From positions 1 to 64,000 of the forward strand of contig CABYWQ010000005.1 in NCBI GenBank assembly GCA_902522775.1: 64,000 bases of DNA. The letters are read 5' to 3'. The stretch comes from Eutrophosalina sp902522775. Lineage in GTDB: Bacteria; Bacteroidota; Bacteroidia; Flavobacteriales; Flavobacteriaceae. The notes under the pieces are model-generated. The model saw nothing but the letters and a program-made list of their open reading frames with translations. It did no database searches and was not told where the DNA came from. Below, one piece after another: positions 1-9,150 of the stretch. A program made the translations under genes and the position numbers. The stretch's first letter is position 1. Each line of letters starts with the position of its first letter.

Positions 1-784
1 TCAATGGTGTGTGTGGTCTCAAAAAGCCAACAGCTAAAAAAAATGGTTGCTCATTATCAGAACTTGCAAACTCATTAAGCTTATCTTCAGCCCATTTGGC
101 ATTAATTTCATCTGGCGTTAAATCTCTATCTACTTCATTATTGTATTTAAACTCTTTGTATCCCGTAGATCCACCATAAGCCCAAGAAATTTTTTCTCCA
201 TCAATTTCTAAATTAGAAATGTTTTTTAAAGCTCCGAATGATCCATCGATTTGACCAATTGAAGAAAAAGGTTTTGGCACATCAGGATGAGCTATCCCTT
301 TTTTTCCTTTTTCTTTCTTTCCTTTGTAAGCGACCGGTCCATAGTCTGCTCTATGATTAAATTCGCTCCACAAATTACTTGAGTGGTGATGTAAAATTTT
401 ACCACTACCAACAACATTGTAACCATTCTCTTTGAATTTTTCCATAATAGTTTTTGTATTGGACAAAACCTTGTTTTTAAGCCAAGAGTCTTGCCAAAAG
501 TTTGATGAATTATGAGGATACACGCCAGTAATCATACTAGCTCTTGAAGGTCCACACATTGGATCATTAGTATATGCATTTAAAAAAGAAGTACCTGAAT
601 TAGCTAATTTTTTAATATTGGGTGTTTTTGCTTGAGGATGGCCATTAAAAACCTCTGGATAATCATTCATATCATCAACCATGATCAAAACAATATTTGG
701 TTGAGTGTTTTTAACACAAGACATTAAATTAATCACTAAAGAAAATGAAAAAAGAACTTTTAAAAGATTGAAAAAAAATTTCAT
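1..784 (-). CDS. Sulfatase, S1 family lipoprotein (N-terminal part, cut by left edge)
   Basis: The frame runs from an ATG at 784 off the left edge without a stop, so about 261 residues of the N-terminal part are present. A lipoprotein signal ends at Cys23. An Asp-Asp pair follows (VDDMND) that in S1 sulfatases helps bind calcium, then the maturation motif CGPSR with Cys77, the residue converted to formylglycine. The motif GKILHHH and the segment RPHTP resemble the iduronate-2-sulfatase-like branch. The protein should remove sulfate esters from an imported or surface glycan in the periplasm or at the outer membrane. It is divergent from the beta-helix operon starting at 917 and belongs to the same locus as six other sulfatases. 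The exact sulfate position and sugar cannot be read from sequence. Confidence 0.9.
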   Translation of the reverse strand, partial: MKFFFNLLKVLFSFSLVINLMSCVKNTQPNIVLIMVDDMNDYPEVFNGHPQAKTPNIKKLANSGTSFLNAYTNDPMCGPSRASMITGVYPHNSSNFWQDSWLKNKVLSNTKTIMEKFKENGYNVVGSGKILHHHSSNLWSEFNHRADYGPVAYKGKKEKGKKGIAHPDVPKPFSSIGQIDGSFGALKNISNLEIDGEKISWAYGGSTGYKEFKYNNEVDRDLTPDEINAKWAEDKLNEFASSDNEQPFFLAVGFLRPHTPL

Positions 785-916
785 GATTTTGATTTAGATA
801 AATTTAATAAACTGTATTTTAATAATTTAAGAAGTGATAATAATTGAAGACTTTAAGATAAAATATGAAAAAAGTATTTTTTCATATTCACAATATTTTC
901 TTTAGATTAGTTAAAC

Positions 917-2701
917 ATGAAATATAAAAATATAATTATCCTAATATTTTCTGCCTTAGCTATATCTTGTTCATCAGATGGTGGATCTGAAGGTACTGGC
1001 TCGGAGAATAATGGAAATAATAACGGTAACAACAATAATAGTGGTGGAAATAATAGTGGTGGTAGTAATAACTCAGGTGAAACTACAGATCCGGATGATT
1101 TTTCATCTACAACTTCGTCAGGAAACACTACATATTATATAAGTTTTACATCTGGAAACGATGATAATGATGGTAAGAGTGAAGATAGTGCTTTCAAAAA
1201 TTTAGGAAAAATTAATAGCATAACATATAAGCCTGGCGATAAGATAATGTTTAAAAGTGGTGATAGTTGGAGAGGCTATTTCAAAATACTTGGTTCTGGT
1301 GAGGCATTTAATAAAATTGAAATTGGAGCTTATGGAACCGGCTCAAAGCCTAAAATTGATGGAAATGGGTACCAAGCAAGTATTTTTCTTGAAAATGTTG
1401 AAAATATAAGCGTTTCTGGTCTACAATTAACTAACCAAGCATCTCATAAATTATCAAATGGTGAGACCAAGCTAATGAATGCTTCTGAAAGATCTGGTGA
1501 GGAGGAGAGATATGGATTATTAGTTCTCAGATACGGAGGCGGTAGAAATATTTCTAATATTTCATTAAAAGATTTATTAATATATGATATATATCCTACG
1601 CCGTCTGATTATAGTAAAAAACATCAAGGATACGGTATTAGATTTGAATCATATAATAATTCAGATATAAATTATTATGACAATGTTGAAATTGATAACG
1701 TAGATATCTCACTCACTGGTCATTATGGTGTTCATATAGTGAACAGAATGTCACCAGCTAATGAAGATTATTATCATAGAAATATCCGTATTACCAACTC
1801 AAAATTTAAAGATACTGGAGGATCAGGAATTGTACTTGCTAGATGTAAGGATGTTATTGTTGAAAACTCTCATTTTGATGGAACTGGATCCAGTAAGGAT
1901 GGAAGAATGTGGAACAGAGGAAGTGGTATGTGGACCTATACTTGTAATGATACTACAATTCAAAATAATATTTTTGAAAATGCCTACGGACCTCAGGATT
2001 CTTTCGGAGCTCATATTGATTGGGGATGTAAAAGAGTTGTTATTCAATACAATTTAAGTAAGAATAATTTTGGAGGATTTGGAGAAATTCTTGGTGAAAA
2101 TGAGATGTGCGGATATAGATATAACATAAGTATTGGGGATGGAACTAGAACCGGTCAACATGATGGATTAATATTTTGGGTTTCTGACTATGCAGGCTCA
2201 GATAACAGACGAATAGCTTCTAAAAACAACTTTTACTATAACAATACGATCTTTGTTCCTAGTATTAACTCTGTAAATAATGACCCGATGGATCACCTAG
2301 GAATTCTTTTTCGAGAAATGTCTGAAGAGACTTATGTTTATAATAATTTAATATACATTAGTAATCAAGCTAAAATTACATTTGACATAAGAAACGAAAG
2401 TGAATACAATAGTTTTAAAAACAATCTTTATTATGGGACTGTTGCAATTAATCCTAGTTATGAATTTAAACATGACACAAGCGAAATTTTTAATACTGAT
2501 CCCCTTCTAAGTAATCCGGGCGGGACAAGTGCTAATGATTATAAACTTAAGTCGGATAGCCCTGCGTTAAAAACTGGAATTTTAATAAGCGGTAGTTCAA
2601 ATCCAAAAAACTTTATAGAGAACAATGGAGGCAAAGATTATTTTGGTAATAACGTTTCAAATTCAGAAAAACCAAACATAGGAGCTTATAATGGAAATTA
2701 G
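917..2701 (+). CDS. Secreted lipoprotein with right-handed parallel beta-helix, putative polysaccharide-active enzyme
   Basis: 594 residues. A lipoprotein signal ends at Cys18 and is followed by a low-complexity Asn/Gly/Ser linker to about residue 60, then a domain beginning YYISFTSGNDDNDG, the usual entry of parallel beta-helix pectate-lyase-like proteins. Short coils rich in I-x-I-x-N follow (for example IRITNSKF, VIVENSHF, TTIQNNIF). A conserved patch HIDWGCK at residues 366-372 lies after GSGMWTY. It is the first gene of a tight operon with a paralogue, sugar-acid catabolism genes and a permease, so a role in glycan cleavage (lyase or hydrolase) is inferred. I cannot assign a CAZy family: PL6, PL9 or GH141-like folds are all possible. 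The linker suggests surface display on a flexible stalk. Confidence 0.75.
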   Translation: MKYKNIIILIFSALAISCSSDGGSEGTGSENNGNNNGNNNNSGGNNSGGSNNSGETTDPDDFSSTTSSGNTTYYISFTSGNDDNDGKSEDSAFKNLGKINSITYKPGDKIMFKSGDSWRGYFKILGSGEAFNKIEIGAYGTGSKPKIDGNGYQASIFLENVENISVSGLQLTNQASHKLSNGETKLMNASERSGEEERYGLLVLRYGGGRNISNISLKDLLIYDIYPTPSDYSKKHQGYGIRFESYNNSDINYYDNVEIDNVDISLTGHYGVHIVNRMSPANEDYYHRNIRITNSKFKDTGGSGIVLARCKDVIVENSHFDGTGSSKDGRMWNRGSGMWTYTCNDTTIQNNIFENAYGPQDSFGAHIDWGCKRVVIQYNLSKNNFGGFGEILGENEMCGYRYNISIGDGTRTGQHDGLIFWVSDYAGSDNRRIASKNNFYYNNTIFVPSINSVNNDPMDHLGILFREMSEETYVYNNLIYISNQAKITFDIRNESEYNSFKNNLYYGTVAINPSYEFKHDTSEIFNTDPLLSNPGGTSANDYKLKSDSPALKTGILISGSSNPKNFIENNGGKDYFGNNVSNSEKPNIGAYNGN

Positions 2702-4316
2702 ATTTTTATTTTTTTCTTTTTTCATTTTTTTTCTTTTATCCTGTGAAGAAAATGATAGCTTTTACTTTGATTCAATAAATGGAAATGATCAAAATCCAGG
2801 ATCCAAAGAACTCCCTTTTCGTTCTTTAGAAAAAATTAATGATATTAATTTAAAAAACAACTCTCATATATACCTTTCAAATGGATCATTGTTTAAAGGC
2901 TCTATAAACCTTTTAAACAAAAGAAACATTGTGATAACAAATTATAATAAGGAAAAATATGAAAATAAACCAATCATAGATTCAAAAGGAAATTTAGCTG
3001 GTATTTTAGTTGAAAATTCATCTTTTACAAATATTTCAAATATACAAATCACTGCAAATGGAGGAAATGAAAGTTCTAAACCTCATAAACTTATAAATCG
3101 TGATTTAAGAGCTGGTATTTTATATATAGTTTCTGATAAAAATACTCACAAAAATTTTTCAATAGACAATGTAATTATTAATGATATTTTCTTTTATGAT
3201 GAAGGTTTTAAGAGAAATAGTAATGAAGTTAGAACTCCAAACGGAAATGGAAGTTATGGCTGGGGAATTAGAATTTTAAATTTAAGTGACTCTGGAAACT
3301 TAGAAAATCTAACAATAAAAAACTCAATCATTGAAAATATATCTCATTCCGGAATTAGAGTAAAAGGAAGACTAGATAATAAATTTAAAAATGTTAATGT
3401 TTTCAACAATAAGCTATTTAAAACCGGTGGTCCTGGTATGGTTTTCAATAGTACCTATAATTTACATGCATATTCAAATGATATAAATTTTTCAGGCTCA
3501 CCAGATGATTCAAGAAAATGGGGACGAGGAAGTGGTTTGTGGACATGGGGAAGTACACTAGGCTTAATTGAAAAAAATAAGTTTCAAAATGCAAATGGCC
3601 CAGCTGATTCTGCAGGTTGCCATATTGATTTTAATTGTAAAGATATTGTTGTTCAATATAATCTAAGTAAAAATAATGCTGGTGGTTTTGTTGAGATTCT
3701 AGGTAATAATTATAATTGTTCATACAGATATAATGTTAGTATTAATGATGGTTATAGAACAAAGGGTAAAGGAAATAATTTCCAAGAAGGAAAGTCGTTT
3801 TGGTTAAGTGGTTTTGTTGGTAATAGAAATAAAAGACATGGACCATATAATAGCTATGTTTATAATAATACTATATATGTTCATAAAGATATTGTTTCAA
3901 AAATTGCAGTTGACAAAAATTCAAAAGGAGTTTTAGTAGCTAATAACATATTTTATTATAAGGGTGAAACAGCCATGGTTTTAGGTGATCAATACAAGCC
4001 TGATACAGGTGGAGATGGATCTATTGAAAATGTATTTTTTGAAAACAATTTATTTCTTAAAGACCATTGGCCAAAAGAGGTTCTAATTCAACCCAGCAAA
4101 TCAGTCATTGGTGATCCTTTTTTCAAAAATGCTGGTGGGGAATTAATATCCGACTATTTTCCTTTAAATATTGATTTAATAAAAGATAAAGGAATCGATA
4201 TTACAAATATCGTTAATGATAGTATTGGATTAAGAATTGGGTTAAAAGTTGATATGGACATCCTTGGAAATCCAATAAAAAATATGCCTGATCTTGGTGC
4301 AATTGAAATTAACTAA
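2691..4316 (+). CDS. Second parallel beta-helix lipoprotein, paralogue of the upstream gene
   Basis: 541 residues, overlapping the upstream gene by 11 bases, so translation is probably coupled. A lipoprotein signal ends at Cys18. The domain starts YFDSINGNDQNPG, typical of parallel beta-helix proteins, with no Asn-rich linker. It shares with its neighbour the blocks GRGSGLWTW, HIDFNCKD (from His311) and a following QYNLSKNN segment, then EILG and a YRYNVSIND-like stretch. The conserved His-Ile-Asp and the surrounding aromatic and Asn residues are plausible active-site or calcium-binding positions, but that is inference. Tandem duplication followed by divergence explains the pair. Its place in an operon with KDG kinase and aldolase supports a role in breaking down an acidic polysaccharide. 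Confidence 0.75.
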   Translation: MEIRFLFFSFFIFFLLSCEENDSFYFDSINGNDQNPGSKELPFRSLEKINDINLKNNSHIYLSNGSLFKGSINLLNKRNIVITNYNKEKYENKPIIDSKGNLAGILVENSSFTNISNIQITANGGNESSKPHKLINRDLRAGILYIVSDKNTHKNFSIDNVIINDIFFYDEGFKRNSNEVRTPNGNGSYGWGIRILNLSDSGNLENLTIKNSIIENISHSGIRVKGRLDNKFKNVNVFNNKLFKTGGPGMVFNSTYNLHAYSNDINFSGSPDDSRKWGRGSGLWTWGSTLGLIEKNKFQNANGPADSAGCHIDFNCKDIVVQYNLSKNNAGGFVEILGNNYNCSYRYNVSINDGYRTKGKGNNFQEGKSFWLSGFVGNRNKRHGPYNSYVYNNTIYVHKDIVSKIAVDKNSKGVLVANNIFYYKGETAMVLGDQYKPDTGGDGSIENVFFENNLFLKDHWPKEVLIQPSKSVIGDPFFKNAGGELISDYFPLNIDLIKDKGIDITNIVNDSIGLRIGLKVDMDILGNPIKNMPDLGAIEIN

Positions 4317-4318
4317 AA

Positions 4319-5758
4319 ATGGATTTTGGTAAACTAAAAATGTATGTTGGTGGAGAGTTAATTGACTCAATTGATGGATCTGAAAAAATAATTCAATGCC
4401 CAGCAAATAATAATTCCATTGCACAATTGTCATGGGCTAATAAAAATGATGCAGAACATGCCTTAGAAGCAGCAAAATTAGGTTTTAAAACATGGTCTAA
4501 ATTAAGTCTTGAAGAAAGAAAGGTTTGGATGACAAAATTTAAAAATGCTGTTATTAACAATGAAAAATTATTAAGGAAAGCCATTATTTATGAAATGGGT
4601 AAAACTTATGAGGGATCTAAAGAAGATATCGATTCACTTACAAGTAGCTTAGATTTTTATCCTGATGCAATGGAAAAATATTTTTCTGACTCAAGTATTG
4701 ATGATAAAGAAAATACGCACACACATACTTTAAAAAATTATCCAGTAGGTGTTGTTGTTGCTTATTTAGCCTGGAATTTCCCACTTTTAAACTTGGCTTT
4801 TAAAATTGGTCCTGCTTTAGCTTCAGGTTGCAGCATAATCATTAAACCCTCTGAAGTTTCGCCAGTTTCAGCTTATTTAATTGGTAAGCTTTTAAAAGAA
4901 ATTAATTTTCCTGCAGGGGTTGTAAATATAATTTGTGGTGAACCAGAAATAGTAGCTGCAACTTTATCTAAAAGCAAGATTCCGAGACTTATTACAATAA
5001 TTGGATCAACAAATACAGCAAAAAAAGTTTTTTCAGATTCTTCTTCAAGCATCAAAAGATTAAGTATGGAGTTAGGCGGAAACGCCCCATTTATCGTTTT
5101 TGAAGATGCTGATTTAAAATCTGCAATTGATTTAGCAATTGGAATCAAGTTTGGAAACTCTGGTCAAATATGTGTAGCAGCAAATAGATTTTTTATACAC
5201 GAAAAAATATATAATAGATTTCTTGAAGATTATTTGAACAGAGTAAAAAATTTAAAGCTTGGTTTTGGTGAAAATCAAAATCCTGATATGGGTCCGCTAA
5301 TTACATCTAAATCGAGAGATAGAATTTTAGACTTAATTGATGATACATTAAAAAATGGTGGAAAACTTGAATACGGTGGGAAAATTCCTAAAAACCTTCC
5401 AATTGGAAATTGGATTGAACCAACTGTTATTACAAATATTAATGATAAAATGAGGATATTCAATGAAGAAATTTTTGGACCAGTTGCTTCAATTATGAAA
5501 TTTAGCAGTGATGAGGAGGTTTTAACCCTTGCCAATAAAACAGACTATGGATTAGCTTCATATATTTTTACAACAAATGAAGAAAGAATAAATTTTTTCT
5601 CAGAAAACTTAGAATTTGGCGAGGTTCAAGTAAATGGAATCAAATATGCAATCTACTTGCCTCACGGGGGCATTAAAGAAAGTGGAATTGGACACGATTG
5701 CTCACATTTAGCACTGCACGATTATCTGACAAAAAAACGAATTAGCATAGCATTATAA
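4319..5758 (+). CDS. NAD(P)-dependent aldehyde dehydrogenase (succinate-semialdehyde/lactaldehyde dehydrogenase-like)
   Basis: 479 residues, the normal length of the family. The oxyanion Asn153 (AWNFP), the cofactor-binding IIKPSE segment, the general base Glu251 in MELGGNAP, the nucleophile Cys285 in GQICVAANR and the EEIFGPV motif are all present, so the enzyme should be active. It oxidises an aldehyde to the acid in the cytoplasm. The GQxCxxxNR signature is that of the succinate-semialdehyde dehydrogenase group. In this operon, next to a deoxysugar permease and a 2-keto-3-deoxy acid aldolase, L-lactaldehyde or an aldehyde from a uronate is a plausible substrate; that is inference. It starts 2 bases after the previous stop. 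Confidence 0.9.
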   Translation: MDFGKLKMYVGGELIDSIDGSEKIIQCPANNNSIAQLSWANKNDAEHALEAAKLGFKTWSKLSLEERKVWMTKFKNAVINNEKLLRKAIIYEMGKTYEGSKEDIDSLTSSLDFYPDAMEKYFSDSSIDDKENTHTHTLKNYPVGVVVAYLAWNFPLLNLAFKIGPALASGCSIIIKPSEVSPVSAYLIGKLLKEINFPAGVVNIICGEPEIVAATLSKSKIPRLITIIGSTNTAKKVFSDSSSSIKRLSMELGGNAPFIVFEDADLKSAIDLAIGIKFGNSGQICVAANRFFIHEKIYNRFLEDYLNRVKNLKLGFGENQNPDMGPLITSKSRDRILDLIDDTLKNGGKLEYGGKIPKNLPIGNWIEPTVITNINDKMRIFNEEIFGPVASIMKFSSDEEVLTLANKTDYGLASYIFTTNEERINFFSENLEFGEVQVNGIKYAIYLPHGGIKESGIGHDCSHLALHDYLTKKRISIAL

Positions 5759-5776
5759 AAAACAAAAATTAAAATT

Positions 5777-6778
5777 ATGGAATTATTTTTACCCTTTTTA
5801 CTATTAATATTTGCAAGTTTTTTTCAAGGAACTTTTGGCTTAGGTATGAAATATATGAACCCACTTTCTTGGGAAGCGTGGTGGTTAGTGCATGTAACGA
5901 TTGCTATGATTATCTTTCCAATGACATGGGCATTAATTGTAATGCCTGATTTATTTAGTATTATCAGCTCATCTCCAAGTGATTCAATTTTTTACGCAAT
6001 GCTTTTAGGTTTTTTATGGGGAGTTGGCGGAATAATGTTTGGAGTGAGTGTACCTTATATTGGACTTTCTTTAACAATGGGAATTGTTATGGGCCTTGCA
6101 GGGTCAGCTGGAAGTTTAATTCCTTTTTTTCAAATTGAAGATGCATTTTCCCAGCCGGCATTTCCGTACGTTATTGGTGGTATAATAATTTCGTTAGTTG
6201 GGGTATTTCTTACAGCAAAAGCGGGAATTGATCGAGACAAATTAAATAGTTCCAAATCTAAAGTAAATAATATTACTAAGGGCATTCTAATTGCAGTTAC
6301 ATGTGGATTATTATCATCATTATTAAATGTTGGTTTTGCTAATGCTGCTCCTATAGCAGCAACTGCAGAAGATTTTGGAGTAATAACAAGAAATTCAAGT
6401 TTAGCAGCTTGGGTTGTCGTATTGTGGGGTGCTTTTTTAATGAATCTACTTTATTGTGTTTATTTACTCATTAAAAATAATTCTTGGTCTTCATTTTCAT
6501 CATTAAATTCATCAAAAGCATACAGATGGTCAATTATAGCTGGTTTATACTGGTTTGCCGCTCTTGGAGTATATGGTCAAGGTGCAGCATTACTTGGTGA
6601 AATTGGACCTGTTATTGGGTGGCCAATTTTATTAGGACTTTCTCTAATAATAAGTAATTTTTGGGCATACAGAGCTGGAGAATGGAAAAATGCAAAAAAA
6701 CCATTTAATACATTAATTTATGGTCTTATTGTTTTAATTGGATCTGCAGTTGTTTTAGGTTTAGGGAATTCTGTTTAG
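5777..6778 (+). CDS. RhaT-like sugar permease (L-rhamnose/proton symporter family)
   Basis: 333 residues, almost entirely hydrophobic with about ten predicted membrane segments, which fits the RhaT family of the drug/metabolite transporter superfamily. Family-like features are the N-terminal GMKYMNPLSWEAWW, GFLWGVGGIMFG and YIGLSLTMGIVMG. RhaT of enterobacteria imports L-rhamnose with protons. The homologue here sits between the aldehyde dehydrogenase and the KDG kinase (next start directly after its stop), so it probably brings in the mono- or small saccharide released by this locus. L-rhamnose would point to ulvan, but related permeases may carry other deoxysugars or uronates. Confidence 0.8.
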   Translation: MELFLPFLLLIFASFFQGTFGLGMKYMNPLSWEAWWLVHVTIAMIIFPMTWALIVMPDLFSIISSSPSDSIFYAMLLGFLWGVGGIMFGVSVPYIGLSLTMGIVMGLAGSAGSLIPFFQIEDAFSQPAFPYVIGGIIISLVGVFLTAKAGIDRDKLNSSKSKVNNITKGILIAVTCGLLSSLLNVGFANAAPIAATAEDFGVITRNSSLAAWVVVLWGAFLMNLLYCVYLLIKNNSWSSFSSLNSSKAYRWSIIAGLYWFAALGVYGQGAALLGEIGPVIGWPILLGLSLIISNFWAYRAGEWKNAKKPFNTLIYGLIVLIGSAVVLGLGNSV

Positions 6779-7759
6779 ATGAATAAAATTCTTGGCTATG
6801 GTGAGTTGATGCTACGGTTAACACCTGTAACAAATAATTCATCAAATAGAAATATAACTAATTACTCAAGTACTTTTGCAGGCTGTGAAGCTAATTCATT
6901 AATTTTTTTAGCTAAAAGAGGACATGATTGTGAATTCTTATCTGCATTTCCTAAAAATGAATTAGGTATGATGGCTAAACAATTTTTAGATTTTAATAAG
7001 GTAAAATGTTTGGAGAATCTAGATGACAATAGACTTGGTATTTATTTTACCGAACCTGGAAAAAACAATAATCTTACAAAAATATTATACGATAGAAAAA
7101 ATAGTAGCTTTTCAAAATATGACTTAAAAGATCATTTAATCGATAAAATACTTTTTGATAAATCTTTTCTGATTTTATCTGGAATTAGCCCAGCACTTTC
7201 AAAAATATGTTTTAATAATATTTTAAGATTAATTGAAAAGGCCAAACAAGATGGAATAAAAATAGTATATGATGTTAATTACAGAAAAAATCTATGGTCA
7301 ATTGAAGAGTGTAGAAATTTTAATTTAAAAATACTTCCAAAAGTTGATTATTTATTTACTAGTTCAGGCTCAATTAAACAAATATTTAGGTTTGAAGAAA
7401 ATGAAAAAAATAATTCATTTTATTCAGAGACTGAAAATTCTGTAAATTATCTGTATAATGAATTTGATATAAAATTTATAGGAATGACCGTTAGAAATGG
7501 TAAGAGTCTTAGTGGTTTAGTATTTGATAAAAGTAAAATATACAAAGGCGAAATATATAAATTAAAGCATATTGACAGGGTTGGTGCCGGAGATTCATTT
7601 TTAGGAGCTTGTTTACATGGAATAATTAATAAATGGGATATGAGTAAGATAGTTTCATTTGCAACATCAACATTTGCTAGCTCACACCTAATCTCAGGTG
7701 ATTTAAATTATTTAAATGATGATGAAATTGAAAATTTTAAAATCGATAAATCATTTTAA
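6779..7759 (+). CDS. kdgK: 2-keto-3-deoxygluconate kinase (PfkB family)
   Basis: 326 residues of the ribokinase/PfkB fold. It begins GYGELMLRLTP, has a substrate-binding segment FAGCEANS (families usually show a GG pair here), GIYFTEPG and YDRKNSSFS, which are typical of KDG kinases, and the C-terminal anion-hole/base motif RVGAGDSF with the catalytic Asp. It phosphorylates 2-keto-3-deoxy-D-gluconate to KDPG with ATP in the cytoplasm. The start codon directly follows the stop of the permease and the aldolase gene begins 2 bases after its stop, so kinase and aldolase are co-translated steps of one pathway. A related 2-keto-3-deoxy sugar acid cannot be ruled out as the true substrate. Confidence 0.88.
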   Translation: MNKILGYGELMLRLTPVTNNSSNRNITNYSSTFAGCEANSLIFLAKRGHDCEFLSAFPKNELGMMAKQFLDFNKVKCLENLDDNRLGIYFTEPGKNNNLTKILYDRKNSSFSKYDLKDHLIDKILFDKSFLILSGISPALSKICFNNILRLIEKAKQDGIKIVYDVNYRKNLWSIEECRNFNLKILPKVDYLFTSSGSIKQIFRFEENEKNNSFYSETENSVNYLYNEFDIKFIGMTVRNGKSLSGLVFDKSKIYKGEIYKLKHIDRVGAGDSFLGACLHGIINKWDMSKIVSFATSTFASSHLISGDLNYLNDDEIENFKIDKSF

Positions 7760-7761
7760 GT

Positions 7762-8370
7762 ATGTTAATACAAAACAAAATAATTGCAGTATTAACAATC
7801 AATGATTCTAATAAAATATTGGATCTTACAAAATGTTTATACAATAGTGGAATTATCAATTTAGATATTAGACTAAGGACTAAAGAATCTAAAAACGCAA
7901 TCGAAAAAATTACTAATTCTGATTACAATTTTAATATTGGAGTTGGCACTGTACTTAATTCTGAAGATTTAAATTTTGTAAGTTCTTTGGGAATCAAATA
8001 TGCATTTTCACCACACACTGATGAAAGTATTATAAATTTATCAAACAAATTAAAAGTGAATTTTATCCCAGGTGTTTCGAACGAAGATGATATTAGAAAA
8101 TCTATAAATTGTGGATGCAATTATTTAAAATATTTTCCTGCCGAAAAATTAGGTGGAATAAATTATCTTAACTCAATCACGAAAGCTTTTAAAAAAATAA
8201 GTTTAAATTTTATAGCTATGGGTGGTATAAATAATATAAATATCTCTCCGTATTTAAACCATGAAAAAATCATTGGAATTGGAAGCAGTTGGATTGCAAA
8301 TGAAACTTTGATAAATGATTCAAACTGGAAAGAAATAGAAAGAAGAGCAAAATTATTATTAGAAATATAG
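7762..8370 (+). CDS. eda: KDPG/KHG-type aldolase
   Basis: 202 residues, normal for class I KDPG aldolases. The Schiff-base lysine is Lys123 in LKYFPAEK, the phosphate-binding region shows MGGINNIN and IGIGSSWIA, and GVGTVLN and PGVSNEDD match the family. One oddity: the general acid/base glutamate found in the E. coli enzyme (LEVTLRT) is Asp35 here (LDIRLRT). The reaction is cleavage of 2-keto-3-deoxy-6-phosphogluconate to pyruvate and glyceraldehyde 3-phosphate. It is the last gene of the operon that starts at 917. The substitution may be tolerated or may mark a different 2-keto-3-deoxy acid substrate. Confidence 0.87.
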   Translation: MLIQNKIIAVLTINDSNKILDLTKCLYNSGIINLDIRLRTKESKNAIEKITNSDYNFNIGVGTVLNSEDLNFVSSLGIKYAFSPHTDESIINLSNKLKVNFIPGVSNEDDIRKSINCGCNYLKYFPAEKLGGINYLNSITKAFKKISLNFIAMGGINNINISPYLNHEKIIGIGSSWIANETLINDSNWKEIERRAKLLLEI

Positions 8371-8412
8371 TTTTATTAATTACAATAATTTATTGAAAAA
8401 GAGATAAGTAAA

Positions 8413-9114
8413 CTAAACTTCGGAGTTAATAAAACGTACTAGTTCTATTAAATCCTTTTCGTTTTTGAGATTAATTTTACTTTTCTTTCTAAATGACTTG
8501 TATGAAGCTTCATTTACTAAACCTAATTGTAAGAACTTTTTGTGATTTTGTGAAAATTTAGTGTATTTACCTTGATAAAATATTAAGTAAGTGCTGTCAT
8601 CAATCCACTCTGGAGTGGCTGTTTTGCCATAACCCGAGTTAGCAACTGTTCTTGAAGCTTCAATTGGTTTTTTTAATCTTTTTCGAGGAAAAAAATACAA
8701 TGTAATATTATCAAGAGATATACATTCTCTTAAAATTCCGTAATCTCCCAACTCTTCATTTTCAAATTTGTGAAGACTATATTTCATTTCACCAATTTTA
8801 ACATAGTCGTTATTATCGATTAAAATTTCAAAAATCTGTCCACTTTTATTTAAGGTTTGAAACTTTTGGGCATAAGCATCAATTCTAAGTCTTCCACTAA
8901 AAGAATTTATTGAGTCTAGAACAACTACACCATTCACAAAACTTTCATTCACATAGGGCGAGCCTTCAATATTGATATCGTAAAGACTTAGTTTTTGTAA
9001 CCAAGTATGGTTAGTAGCATTAAATCTGTCCATTACTGGCTCTTGAGAAAAAATTTGATAAACAGATAAATTCGTTACAAGAATAATGAAATATATTTTG
9101 AATTTATTTAACAT
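8413..9114 (-). CDS. Hypothetical secreted protein
   Basis: 233 residues with a Sec-type signal peptide (hydrophobic core to about residue 20, then IFSQ) and no lipobox. I do not recognise a domain. The mature part has a mixed beta/alpha character, a short SGYGKTATPEW segment, which superficially recalls a P-loop but lies outside any NTPase context, and a basic C-terminal third. It faces the aldolase operon tail to tail (43 bases) and is divergent from the aquaporin gene with only 36 bases between starts. It is probably periplasmic. Membership of the polysaccharide locus is suggested by position only. Confidence 0.65.
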   Translation of the reverse strand: MLNKFKIYFIILVTNLSVYQIFSQEPVMDRFNATNHTWLQKLSLYDINIEGSPYVNESFVNGVVVLDSINSFSGRLRIDAYAQKFQTLNKSGQIFEILIDNNDYVKIGEMKYSLHKFENEELGDYGILRECISLDNITLYFFPRKRLKKPIEASRTVANSGYGKTATPEWIDDSTYLIFYQGKYTKFSQNHKKFLQLGLVNEASYKSFRKKSKINLKNEKDLIELVRFINSEV

Positions 9115-9150
9115 TAGTTAAATTTATTAAAACTTTAAATACAATACATT

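Noticed and set aside
907..1128. Minus-strand frame of 73 residues rich in Pro and Leu
   Set aside because: It is the antisense shadow of the Asn/Gly/Ser linker in the beta-helix gene; composition follows the low-complexity repeat.
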